Positions 14,951-23,351 of a stretch of DNA of 64,000 nucleotides are shown here, in pieces. The DNA lies in NCBI GenBank assembly GCA_964406465.1, contig CAYORT010000006.1:1-64000 (forward strand). Direction: 5' to 3'. A program made the position numbers and the translations under genes. Under the pieces are notes generated by a model that did not search any database, had not been told where the DNA came from, and saw only the letters and a list, made by a program, of their open reading frames with translations. Numbering within the stretch: position 1 is the first letter of the stretch; each line of letters begins with the position of its first letter. Source of the DNA: JAHEZL01 sp964406465. GTDB taxonomy: Bacteria; Bacteroidota; Bacteroidia; Flavobacteriales_C; GCA-002722245.

Positions 14951-16060
14951 ATGAAATTGAAGTTACTTATTATTGTTTTTCTTGTCGTGCAATCTCTTTT
15001 TGCGCAAGATTCAATAATCACAGGAATCGACACCAGTTTTCGTTTTGCAGGCTATCGATTTTACGATACGCACATTCATGGCGATTTTAAAAATATCGAT
15101 ACGCTTATTGTTTACATGCCTAAAAACAAGATGCGTAAAATTGAAGATTTGAATGCTTACATCAATTCCATTTCTAAGAATGATTATGAAAAAGTGCGTG
15201 CGATGTACATGTTTGTGGGACAGTTTTTAATTTACGATTGGGAGAAATACGAGAAGATAAAGAAGAAGGAAAAAACAAAGCAATTGTCGGCGCAAGAACT
15301 TCTTACTGGTAAAAAAGGGGTTTGCGGAGATGTGTCGGAATTCATTAGAGTGTTGTGTAAGATGAACAATATTCCTTGTTTATACATTACGGGATATACC
15401 AAGCAGAAATGGCATGAACCACATCGCAAAAAGACTTCTCATGCTTGGAATGCACTGCGAATAGATTCTACTTGGTATTTGTTAGATGCAACGTGGGGAA
15501 TGAAAAATTATACTGTAAAGGAGAAATGTAGAAAAAGGATTAACACCTATTATTTTTTAGGTCATCCTATTTATTTCATGCAAAAGCATTTGCCTGCCGA
15601 TCCAGCAATGCAGCTCATTCCAACGCCTATTACTTATAAGTTTTTTAAGTACAGAAGACAAAGTAAAAAGTCGCTATCGAAGGCTTTGTACGACACCAAT
15701 TACAACATTACCGATACGCTTAACAGCAGGTTGTTGCTTCCAGAAGACCAACAAATACTGGCTAGCGCGGTGTCGGCGTATCAGTTCAATCCGAAAAACA
15801 AATACATTGTAGGGGAGATGTTGTACTGGCATGCCGAAGAGTTGCTGGACGCGAAAAAGCAACGCAAAAGAAAATTTTCTTTAGAAGAGATGAAGCATGC
15901 GCGAACAGTCTATATGGAGTCGCAAGCGCAATTTCAAAAGTTAGATACCATCAAGGGAAAAGGTCTATCTAATTTTATTCAAAAGAAAATAGACGATCTC
16001 AACAAAAAGATCGAAAAGGAAGAGAAAAGATTGGCAAAGAAGAATGCCAAGAAAATTTAG
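14951..16060 (+). CDS. exported transglutaminase-like (cysteine protease fold) protein
   Basis: The 369-residue protein has a signal peptide (MKLKLLIIVFLVVQSLFA). Its transglutaminase-core domain has the full triad: Cys125 in KKGVCGDVSEF, His164 in SHAWNAL and Asp179 in LLDATWG. This resembles the kyphoscoliosis peptidase/CYK3 subgroup, whose members act as peptidases or as scaffolds. The C-terminal third is helical and ends in a Lys/Glu-rich coiled coil (IDDLNKKIEKEEKRLAKKN). It follows the metzincin-like gene, so two envelope proteases may be linked. The substrate is unknown. Confidence 0.8.
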   Translation: MKLKLLIIVFLVVQSLFAQDSIITGIDTSFRFAGYRFYDTHIHGDFKNIDTLIVYMPKNKMRKIEDLNAYINSISKNDYEKVRAMYMFVGQFLIYDWEKYEKIKKKEKTKQLSAQELLTGKKGVCGDVSEFIRVLCKMNNIPCLYITGYTKQKWHEPHRKKTSHAWNALRIDSTWYLLDATWGMKNYTVKEKCRKRINTYYFLGHPIYFMQKHLPADPAMQLIPTPITYKFFKYRRQSKKSLSKALYDTNYNITDTLNSRLLLPEDQQILASAVSAYQFNPKNKYIVGEMLYWHAEELLDAKKQRKRKFSLEEMKHARTVYMESQAQFQKLDTIKGKGLSNFIQKKIDDLNKKIEKEEKRLAKKNAKKI

Positions 16061-16187
16061 AATAGTTCAATTGATTTCTCCTCCACTAACTGTTTAATAT
16101 TTGAATTTTCGAGAATCATAAGGTCTTTCTTGATTATTTCAGAAATTGTAAATCGCTAAATATTGCGTTTAAGCGACTGTTGATTTC

Positions 16188-16226
16188 ACAAAAAAAATCC
16201 CTGCTGGTGTTTGCCGGCAGGGATTT
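16188..16226 (-). terminator. terminator after asd
   Basis: A 13-bp stem (16195-16207 with 16214-16226, one G-T pair) with a 6-nt loop is followed on the minus strand by a T-run (complement of 16188-16194). It starts 19 bp after the asd stop. The rest of the 16061-16187 gap shows no feature. Confidence 0.88.
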
Positions 16227-16244
16227 GCATTTTATAGTTGTAGC

Positions 16245-17252
16245 TTACGCTAAAACTTCTTCTTTCAAGATGCCTTTTTCAACAAGGTACTCGGCAATTT
16301 GAACTGCATTGGTAGCAGCACCTTTTCTAAGGTTATCGGCAACTACCCAAAGGTTTAAAGTTTTAGGTTGAGTTTCATCGCGACGAATTCTACCAACAAA
16401 TACTTCATCTCTGTTGTGCGCATCTTTAGGCATTGGGTAATCGAAATTGGCGTTGTCGTTTTTCACGATAACACCTTTTGTTTTTTTCAAAATTTCAATT
16501 ACTTCGTTTAAGTCGTACTCGTTTTCAAACTCAACGTTAACGCTCTCACTGTGTCCGCCCATCACTGGAATACGAACCGCTGTTGCAGTAACTTTAACAT
16601 TCTCATCACCAAAAATTTTCACTGTTTCTTTCACCATTTTCATTTCTTCTTTGGTGTATCCGTTTTCAGTAAACACGTCGATATGAGGAAGAACGTTTAA
16701 GTCGATACGGTGTTTGTAAGCCATTTCGCCTTCAATACCTTTGCGCTCATTCATCAATTGCTCTACCGCTTTAACGCCAGTACCAGTTACCGATTGGTAA
16801 GTAGAGACAACGATTCTTTTGATTTTGTATTTTTTGTGCAAGTCGGCCAACGCCACTACCATTTGAATAGTAGAGCAGTTCGGATTTGCAATAATTTTAT
16901 CGTTAGCTGTTAAGATGTTTGCGTTGATTTCTGGTACACACAAAACTTTAGTTGGGTCCATTCTCCAAGCAGAAGAGTTGTCTATAACAGTAATACCAGC
17001 AGCAGCAAATTTAGGAGCATATTCAGTTGAAGTACTTCCACCTGCAGAGAAAATAGCCACTTGTGGTTTCATAGCAATAGCATCTTCCATGCTCACGACC
17101 TTATAGTTCTTACCCTTGAAAGCTAATTCCTTACCTACCGATTTAGCACTTGCAACAGGAATAAATTCTGTTACTGGGAAGTTTCTTTCTTCAAGAACTT
17201 TGATCATTTGAGAGCCTACTAATCCAGTCGCTCCAACTACTGCTACTTTCAT
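16245..17252 (-). CDS. asd: aspartate-semialdehyde dehydrogenase
   Basis: The 335-residue enzyme reduces aspartyl-phosphate to aspartate semialdehyde, the branch point to lysine/diaminopimelate, threonine and methionine. It has the N-terminal NADP-binding motif VGATGLVGSQM, the catalytic Cys126 in NPNCSTIQM and the active-site GGHSESV. It stands alone with its own terminator and faces away from the lamin-tail gene. The length and motifs are normal. Confidence 0.97.
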   Translation of the reverse strand: MKVAVVGATGLVGSQMIKVLEERNFPVTEFIPVASAKSVGKELAFKGKNYKVVSMEDAIAMKPQVAIFSAGGSTSTEYAPKFAAAGITVIDNSSAWRMDPTKVLCVPEINANILTANDKIIANPNCSTIQMVVALADLHKKYKIKRIVVSTYQSVTGTGVKAVEQLMNERKGIEGEMAYKHRIDLNVLPHIDVFTENGYTKEEMKMVKETVKIFGDENVKVTATAVRIPVMGGHSESVNVEFENEYDLNEVIEILKKTKGVIVKNDNANFDYPMPKDAHNRDEVFVGRIRRDETQPKTLNLWVVADNLRKGAATNAVQIAEYLVEKGILKEEVLA

Positions 17253-17375
17253 AAAAAAATATTTAAGTTTAAAATTGGACGACGAATTTACTACTTTTAT
17301 GGCGAATTCGGGAAAAAAATACCGACTTCTGTAAAATCCCCAAGATTTTACGCTAATACTAACTAAACATACTTA

Positions 17376-19556
17376 ATGAAAACACTGCTTATCTCTGTGA
17401 TGACTTTGCTGTCGTCTGTGGCTTCTGGCCAGTTTAACGAAGATTTTTCCGCGTCTCATTTTTCTAATTGGCGAGGCGATACCAATGAGTTTATGATGAA
17501 TATCAATCAGCAGCTGCAAAGTAATGCAACGGGTGCTGGTACTTCGTGGATAGCTGCACCATATCATTTACAAAATGATTATTCATTTCAGCTTTGGTTG
17601 AACATGGCTTTTTCGCCTTCCACGAGCAATTATTTAAAGTTTTATTTGTTTGCCGATCATGAGCAATCAGACAGTATTCAGAATGGAATTTATTGCAAAG
17701 TGGGGAAGTCGGGAACGACAGATTCCTACGATTTTTATTTGCAGCAAAAGGGAAAAAAAGATTCGCTATTGATTTCTGCTCCGCCAGGCTGGGCAGGGGC
17801 AAGCAATAATAAGGCGAGTATTAAGATATTGCCTTTTAGCAATCAGTGGATTGTTTCTATCGATCCGCTTGGCGGAGAGAATTTTGAATTGCTAGATACC
17901 ATTCCTCAATATTTTTCTGGTAATGGATATTTCGGAATCTATTGTAAGTACAGCGCTTCCAACGCTAGGAAGTTTTTCTTTGATGAAATCATCATCGATA
18001 AATATGTGCCCGATACTTTTGTTGCAAAATATGGCGACGTGCTCATTACAGAAATAATGTGCGACCCCGACCCTGTGATTGCTTTGCCCAATCAAGAATA
18101 TTTGGAATTGTACAACAATTCTTCTTCTTTGATTAATCTAAAATCATGGACACTCAAAGTGAATGGAAGCACATACACATTCCCTAAGATTCTCTTGCAG
18201 CCGCATCAATACTATGTGTTTAATAATCCACCAACCTTATTGAATGAAGGAGCTGAAATTATTTTAGAATCGAGTAAGCAAGAGGTGATTCACAGTGTAA
18301 ATTATTCTAGTAAATGGTATGGAGATCCATTTAAAGAAGAAGGAGGGTGGAGCTTGGAAATGCTTGATATCACTCATCATTGTGTGGGAAAGGAAAACTG
18401 GAGAGCATCAAGCTCATTGCTAGGTGGCACACCAGGAAAAGTAAATTCGGTAGCGCAAAGCATAAGCGACGAAATGGCTCCACAAGTGGAATATTTTTAT
18501 GTCACAGAAAATGAAATTGTTTTGCACTTCTCTGAGCCTGTTTCATATTTGGCATCTTCTACATCTATTATTGATTCTGTGTTTTATGAGAGTTACCCTA
18601 ATGATGTATTGAGAATGTCATTCAATAATTCTTTGCAAAAGGGAGTGGTTTACGAACTGCCTATGTCTGTGCAAGATTGCGCATTAAATGAATTGAATTC
18701 AAACATAAAAATCGCATTGCGAGATTCGGCGCATAAATCTGATATTGTGATCAATGAAATCTTGTTTAATCCTTTAAACGAAGGTGCCGATTTTGTAGAG
18801 TTATTCAATCGTTCTAATCGAGTAATTGATTTGTCGCAGCTTCGTTTTTCATCGCGTGATAGCAAAGGATTTTTAAATGTGGCAGATGAAATTTCAGCTC
18901 ATCCGCTGCTCATTTTCCCTAATGAATACGCTGCATTTTCGGTAGACAAGAACAATATTTTGCAAAACTATTTTAATCACAATGAAAAAAGGATTTTTGA
19001 GATTTCTGCTCTTCCATCTCTTAACAATGATGCAGGTAATATAGTGTTGTTGTGGCCGAATGGAACTGTTGTAGATGAGTTTCAATACAGTGAAAATATG
19101 CATGAAATTTTGCTGGATGATGTTGATGGAATCTCGTTGGAACGTATTAACCCCAATTCATCTTTATGGCATTCTGCAGCCCAAGACATTGGTTGGGCGA
19201 CGCCCGGCTTGCCGAATTCTCAGTATTTGCAGGAAGTTGCAAGCACAAATGATTTTCAATTGCAAGAGAAAGTACTTACACCCAACCAAGACGGACACAA
19301 AGATTTTGCGCTCATTCATTATCAATTGGATAAAACAGGATATAAAGCAACCATCAATGTGTACGATGCTTCTGGCGTATTGGTGAAAATATTAGTCAGC
19401 GATTTTTTCTTAAGCACCAGCGGTGAATTTCAATGGAATGGAACAGATGATAATGGCAATATACTGCCAGCTGGAATTTATGTGTTGTATGCAGAGTATT
19501 ATCACGAAGATGGAACTGTGAAGCATTGGAAGGAAAGTGTGGTGGTGGAGAGGTAA
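17376..19556 (+). CDS. exported lamin-tail-domain protein with FlgD-like C-terminus
   Basis: The 726-residue protein has a signal peptide (MKTLLISVMTLLSSVASG). An N-terminal beta-sandwich region (about 25-215) resembles a concanavalin-like fold. Two lamin-tail (LTD) domains follow, at about 225-345 (VLITEIMCDPDP, QEYLELYNNSS) and 460-575 (DIVINEILFNP, DFVELFNRSN), with an Ig-like segment between them. The C-terminus (ATINVYDASGVLVK, WNGTDDNGNILPAGIYV) is a FlgD-type Ig-like module, common at the ends of Bacteroidota surface proteins. Secretion by T9SS is possible, but a canonical sorting tail is not evident. The function is unknown. Confidence 0.8.
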   Translation: MKTLLISVMTLLSSVASGQFNEDFSASHFSNWRGDTNEFMMNINQQLQSNATGAGTSWIAAPYHLQNDYSFQLWLNMAFSPSTSNYLKFYLFADHEQSDSIQNGIYCKVGKSGTTDSYDFYLQQKGKKDSLLISAPPGWAGASNNKASIKILPFSNQWIVSIDPLGGENFELLDTIPQYFSGNGYFGIYCKYSASNARKFFFDEIIIDKYVPDTFVAKYGDVLITEIMCDPDPVIALPNQEYLELYNNSSSLINLKSWTLKVNGSTYTFPKILLQPHQYYVFNNPPTLLNEGAEIILESSKQEVIHSVNYSSKWYGDPFKEEGGWSLEMLDITHHCVGKENWRASSSLLGGTPGKVNSVAQSISDEMAPQVEYFYVTENEIVLHFSEPVSYLASSTSIIDSVFYESYPNDVLRMSFNNSLQKGVVYELPMSVQDCALNELNSNIKIALRDSAHKSDIVINEILFNPLNEGADFVELFNRSNRVIDLSQLRFSSRDSKGFLNVADEISAHPLLIFPNEYAAFSVDKNNILQNYFNHNEKRIFEISALPSLNNDAGNIVLLWPNGTVVDEFQYSENMHEILLDDVDGISLERINPNSSLWHSAAQDIGWATPGLPNSQYLQEVASTNDFQLQEKVLTPNQDGHKDFALIHYQLDKTGYKATINVYDASGVLVKILVSDFFLSTSGEFQWNGTDDNGNILPAGIYVLYAEYYHEDGTVKHWKESVVVER

Positions 19557-19572
19557 AAAATATTTGACATAA

Positions 19573-19588
19573 GTAATAAATATATTAC
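19573..19588. promoter_or_regulatory. palindrome upstream of hicA, possible HicB operator
   Basis: GTAATA-AATA-TATTAC is a perfect inverted repeat with 6-bp arms that ends 4 bp before the hicA ATG. HicB proteins with a DNA-binding domain repress their own operon, so this is a natural operator candidate. Confidence 0.5.
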
Positions 19589-19592
19589 CTTT

Positions 19593-19778
19593 ATGAAAAG
19601 CAGTGAACTAATAAGAATTTTGAAAAAGGACGGCTGGATAGTAATGCGGCAAAAAGGGAGTCACATGATTATGCAACATCCAAATAAGCCCAAACAGCTT
19701 ACGGTTCCCAACCATGGGAGTCAGGAAGTGGGTACAGGCTTAGCGAACAAAATATTAAAGGACGCAGGATTAAAATAG
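19593..19778 (+). CDS. hicA: HicA-type mRNA interferase toxin
   Basis: The 61-residue protein has the compact dsRBD-like HicA fold: MKSSELIRILKKDGW, then QKGSHMIMQHP with the catalytic His24, and PNHGSQEVGTGLANKILKDAG. HicA toxins cleave mRNA and are neutralised by HicB, encoded 7 bp downstream. The toxin-first order is normal for hicAB. Both genes lie in the gap between an exported protein and argH. Confidence 0.92.
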   Translation: MKSSELIRILKKDGWIVMRQKGSHMIMQHPNKPKQLTVPNHGSQEVGTGLANKILKDAGLK

Positions 19779-19785
19779 TTGAGTT

Positions 19786-20166
19786 ATGAAAAAAATTGTA
19801 ATGATCGTAGAGAAAACAAAAACTGGTTATTCGGCTTATGCCGAGAAATATTCTGTTTACACTGTGGGAAAAAATCTGGAGCAATTAAAATCAAATATTT
19901 TAGAGGCTCTGAATTTGCATTTTGAAAAAGATGAGATAGTAGTCACTGAGAAAGATTTGAAAATAACTCTTGATTTACCTCAGTTTTTCGAGTTTTATAA
20001 AGTCATTAACGCCAAAGCTCTTTCTGAGAAAATCGGTATGAATCAGAGCTTGTTGGCTCAGTATATTATCGGGCATAAGAAACCCTCCGCAGCTCAAACA
20101 CAGCGCATTTTGAATGGCGTTCATAAAATTGGAAGGGAATTGGCTGAGATTAGGTTTTTGTTGTAA
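19786..20166 (+). CDS. hicB: HicB-type antitoxin with C-terminal HTH
   Basis: In the 126-residue protein, residues 1-45 form the degenerate RNase H-like HicB fold (MIVEKTKTGYSAYAEKYSVYTVGKNLEQL). Residues about 70-120 form an XRE-like helix-turn-helix (AKALSEKIGMNQSLLAQYIIGHKKPS). The N-domain should bind HicA and the HTH should bind DNA upstream of the operon, where a palindrome is present. The gap to argH is 50 bp. I see no damage, so the pair looks functional. Confidence 0.88.
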   Translation: MKKIVMIVEKTKTGYSAYAEKYSVYTVGKNLEQLKSNILEALNLHFEKDEIVVTEKDLKITLDLPQFFEFYKVINAKALSEKIGMNQSLLAQYIIGHKKPSAAQTQRILNGVHKIGRELAEIRFLL

Positions 20167-20216
20167 GGCCAATGCATCACTTTTTTTCCGATATTTGTCA
20201 CAAAGCAAAAATGTAA

Positions 20217-21551
20217 ATGAAACTTTGGGACAAAGGATTTAAAGTTGATAAGGCCATAGAGGCTTTTACCATTGGCAACGATAATGTGCTCGATTTAGAG
20301 TTGGCTCCATTCGACGTGCTGGGTACCATGGCGCATATCACTATGTTGGCAGAGGTTGGATTGTTAGAAAAAAAGGAGTTGCCAAAGCTTAAAAAAGAAC
20401 TCAAGAAAATTTATATCTCTGCTTTGAAAGGACTTTTCACTATTGAAGCAGGCGTGGAAGATGTGCATTCTCAGGTGGAGATGTTGCTAACCAAAGCTTT
20501 GGGAGATGCAGGTAAAAAAGTGCATTCTGCGCGTTCTCGAAACGACCAAGTTTTGGTTGATTTAAAATTATACGGTCGCGCAAAAACCATCGAAATCGCA
20601 ACGCTTACACAAAAATTGTTTGATGCTTTTATCAAACAAAGTGAAACGCATAAAAATGTATTGTTGCCTGGCTACACGCATTTGCAAGTAGCTATGCCTT
20701 CCTCCTTCGGCTTGTGGTTTGGCGCTTATGCCGAATCGTTGAGCGATGATATGGAGATGTTGGCAACGGCATACAAAATGACGAATCAGAATCCGCTGGG
20801 ATCTGCTGCAGGATACGGCTCTTCTTTTCCTATCAAACGTAAATTAACTACGCAGCTGCTAGGTTTTGAAGATTTGCATTACAATGTGGTGTATGCGCAA
20901 ATGACACGTGGTAAAACTGAAAAAACGGTTGCTGCGGCAATGGCTTCTTTGGCTTCTACCTTAGGTAAATTCGCTGCTGATGCGTGTTTGTATATGAGTC
21001 AGAACTTTAGCTTCATCACCTTACCAAAAGAATTTACTACAGGTTCTAGCATCATGCCACACAAGAAAAACCCTGATGTTTTTGAGTTGATGCGCTCTAA
21101 GTGCAATGCTATGCAGGCGGCGCAGTTTGAGTTGGCGATGATGACGGGCAATTTAACTTCAGGCTACTTCCGCGATTTGCAATTGCTAAAAGAGAAATAC
21201 ATCTACCTTTTCAAAGAGATGAAAGCTTGTTTGGAAATGGCTTTGTTGATGGTGCCTAATATCGGAGTGAAGAAAGACATTTTGAAAGACGACAAATACG
21301 TTTACCTTTTCAGTGTAGAGGAAGTGAATCGCAGAGCCACCAAGGGCGTTCCTTTTCGCGATGCATATAAGCAAGTGGGAATAGAGATTGAAGAAGGAAA
21401 ATTCAATCCGGAGAGAACGGTAAAACATACGCACGAAGGCAGTATCGGCAATTTGTGCAACAAAGAGATTCAACGTAAGATGAAGAAGGCGCGTGCTAAA
21501 ATTAACGGCGCTGCAGTAGATAAAGCAATTCAAAAATTATTAAAAGTATAA
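20217..21551 (+). CDS. argH: argininosuccinate lyase
   Basis: The 444-residue enzyme is of the fumarase/aspartase superfamily. It has the signature GSSIMPHKKNPDVFE and the conserved SRNDQV and LPGYTHLQVAMPSSF regions. It cleaves argininosuccinate to arginine and fumarate, the last step of arginine synthesis. The start at 20217 is the second of two close ATGs; the one at 20211 is followed directly by TAA. The carbamoyltransferase gene of the same pathway follows after 7 bp. Confidence 0.96.
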   Translation: MKLWDKGFKVDKAIEAFTIGNDNVLDLELAPFDVLGTMAHITMLAEVGLLEKKELPKLKKELKKIYISALKGLFTIEAGVEDVHSQVEMLLTKALGDAGKKVHSARSRNDQVLVDLKLYGRAKTIEIATLTQKLFDAFIKQSETHKNVLLPGYTHLQVAMPSSFGLWFGAYAESLSDDMEMLATAYKMTNQNPLGSAAGYGSSFPIKRKLTTQLLGFEDLHYNVVYAQMTRGKTEKTVAAAMASLASTLGKFAADACLYMSQNFSFITLPKEFTTGSSIMPHKKNPDVFELMRSKCNAMQAAQFELAMMTGNLTSGYFRDLQLLKEKYIYLFKEMKACLEMALLMVPNIGVKKDILKDDKYVYLFSVEEVNRRATKGVPFRDAYKQVGIEIEEGKFNPERTVKHTHEGSIGNLCNKEIQRKMKKARAKINGAAVDKAIQKLLKV

Positions 21552-21558
21552 GAAAGCG

Positions 21559-22506
21559 ATGAAACACTTCTTTTCTGTTAAAGATGCGGGTAATCTTTCT
21601 GCTGCGGTGGCTGAAGCTATCGACTTGAAAAAAAATATTGCCAATTATTCTACTCTTGGAAAAGGCAAAACCATTGGTTTAATTTTCTTCAATTCGAGTT
21701 TAAGAACGCGTTTGAGTACTCAAAAAGCGGCCATCAATTTAGGCATGAGTGTGATTAGCATGAACGTTGGTTCTGATGGATGGAAATTAGAAATGGAAGA
21801 TGGCGCGGTGATGAATGGCGATGCGGCAGAGCACGTGAAAGACGCGGCACGAGTGATGGGTGCTTATTGCGATATTATTGCGGTTCGTTCGTTTGCTGGC
21901 TTAAAAGACAGAGAAAAAGATTATTCAGAAGAAGTATTGAAAAGCTTCATGAAATATGCGGGTGTCCCTATAGTAAATTTAGAATCGTCAACCTTGCATC
22001 CTTTGCAATCTTTTGCCGATTTAATTACCATCGAAGAACACAAAAAAGTGGCTCGTCCGAAAGTAGTTTTAACCTGGGCACCACACCCTAAAGCATTGCC
22101 GCAAGCAGTGCCGAATAGCTTTGTAGAGTGGATGAAAAACGCCGATGTAGATTTCGTGGTGACGAATCCTGAGGGCTACGACTTAGCTCCCGAATTTATG
22201 GACGGCGTGAAGTTAGAGCGCAATCAGAAAGAAGCTTTTAAAGGGGCTGATTTCATCTATGCTAAAAATTGGTCGTCTTACACATCCTATGGAGAGATCC
22301 TTTCAACAGATCCAGCATGGACTGTCTCTTCCGATAAAATGGCACTCACCAACAACGCTAAGTTTATGCACTGCCTTCCTGTTCGCAGAAATGTGGTGGT
22401 GAACGACGATGTTATTGACTCTGAAAATTCTATCATCATCGCACAAGCCGCTAATAGGGTGACTTCTGCTCAGTTGGTGATCAAGAGGATTTTGGAGGGG
22501 AAGTAA
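21559..22506 (+). CDS. argF': N-acetyl/N-succinylornithine carbamoyltransferase
   Basis: The 315-residue transcarbamylase has the carbamoyl-phosphate motif as NSSLRTRLST and the C-terminal MHCLPVRRNVVVNDDVID. The long loop GSDGWKLEMEDGAVMNGDAAEH and the shape of the substrate region fit the Bacteroidota ArgF' group, which acts on N-succinyl- or N-acetylornithine rather than ornithine. Which acyl group is used cannot be decided by eye. It is in an operon with argH and is followed 2 bp later by a small exported protein gene. Confidence 0.9.
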   Translation: MKHFFSVKDAGNLSAAVAEAIDLKKNIANYSTLGKGKTIGLIFFNSSLRTRLSTQKAAINLGMSVISMNVGSDGWKLEMEDGAVMNGDAAEHVKDAARVMGAYCDIIAVRSFAGLKDREKDYSEEVLKSFMKYAGVPIVNLESSTLHPLQSFADLITIEEHKKVARPKVVLTWAPHPKALPQAVPNSFVEWMKNADVDFVVTNPEGYDLAPEFMDGVKLERNQKEAFKGADFIYAKNWSSYTSYGEILSTDPAWTVSSDKMALTNNAKFMHCLPVRRNVVVNDDVIDSENSIIIAQAANRVTSAQLVIKRILEGK

Positions 22507-22508
22507 TT

Positions 22509-23045
22509 ATGAAAAAATTATTGCTTCTATTTTTTCTGTTGTCATTTGCTTTTAAAGCACACGCTAAATTCGATAATTATTTTTCTCCAGGACTAACTTT
22601 TGGTTATACTTTTCATTCAGGCATTAGATGGGGATTCTTTTTAGATTATGGTATTTATAGAAGCCAGAGTTTTAATACTACAATAAATTACGGACTATCG
22701 TATTCCTTAGATTGGGTTTACAAAACTACAGTTAGAGATGGGGGACATCATCGATTGTCATCCTTAAATGTAATGGTAGAATCGGAAAATTTTGATTGTA
22801 CAGTAGGGTTTGGATTGGCGGTTAATCCATGGGGATATGGAGGAAATAGAAACGCTTGTAGTATTGGTGGAATTAATCTTGATGTTTCTTACACCAATAG
22901 AAATCAATATATGCCATGGATAGGATTTAAGACTTTATTTTATAACAAACAAGATTGGGTTTGGTTTGATTATTTTTACAATTCTATCTATACAAAATAC
23001 AAATATGATTTCAATTCTTCTGGATTGAAAGACAGAACAAAATGA
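22509..23045 (+). CDS. small exported beta-rich protein, unknown function
   Basis: The 178-residue protein has a clear signal peptide (MKKLLLLFFLLSFAFKAHA). The mature part is rich in Gly and aromatic residues with alternating hydrophobic strands (FSPGLTFGYTFHSGIRWGFFLDYGIY), as in small outer-membrane barrels. I do not recognise a family. The ATG is 2 bp after the argF' stop, so it may be co-transcribed, but it has no obvious link to arginine synthesis. A MITE-like element lies about 110 bp downstream. Confidence 0.65.
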   Translation: MKKLLLLFFLLSFAFKAHAKFDNYFSPGLTFGYTFHSGIRWGFFLDYGIYRSQSFNTTINYGLSYSLDWVYKTTVRDGGHHRLSSLNVMVESENFDCTVGFGLAVNPWGYGGNRNACSIGGINLDVSYTNRNQYMPWIGFKTLFYNKQDWVWFDYFYNSIYTKYKYDFNSSGLKDRTK

Positions 23046-23155
23046 AGTTTTGATTATTAGGCATTCTGCTAAGTATATAGGAGCGAACTTTGCTGAATCT
23101 TTTCCTACAGCTTTAAGCTTCCAATTATTCACGCTGACTTTTTTGGACAATGGGA

Positions 23156-23323
23156 GCACTAACTATCCCTCTTAGAGAAGAGGGCGTGTGGAAATGCTTG
23201 TGTGTTGGCGGGAGATGGAATTTTAATTTTCCTGGAATTGTTTTATTACTGAATTAGGTCCATCTCCCATCATCCCGCAAGGCTAAATCGCACCCCTCTT
23301 CTCTAAGAGGGATTGGTTAGCGC
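23156..23323. repeat. MITE-like non-coding inverted-repeat element, 168 bp
   Basis: The ends share a perfect 19-bp inverted core (TCCCTCTTAGAGAAGAGGG) within imperfect arms of about 30 bp that begin GCnCTAAC. A second nested pair (GGGAGATGGA at 23210-23219 with 23259-23268) makes the whole unit foldable into a double hairpin. It fills the gap between a plus-strand gene and metG. The preceding 23046-23155 shows no feature. Confidence 0.7.
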
Positions 23324-23351
23324 TACCATACTTTAGAACAGGATGTTTAAC

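Noticed and set aside
19563..19593. TTTG-N19-TACCTTTA as hicA promoter
   Set aside because: The spacing fits, but the -7 box overlaps the hicA ATG, so a transcript from it would lack the start codon.
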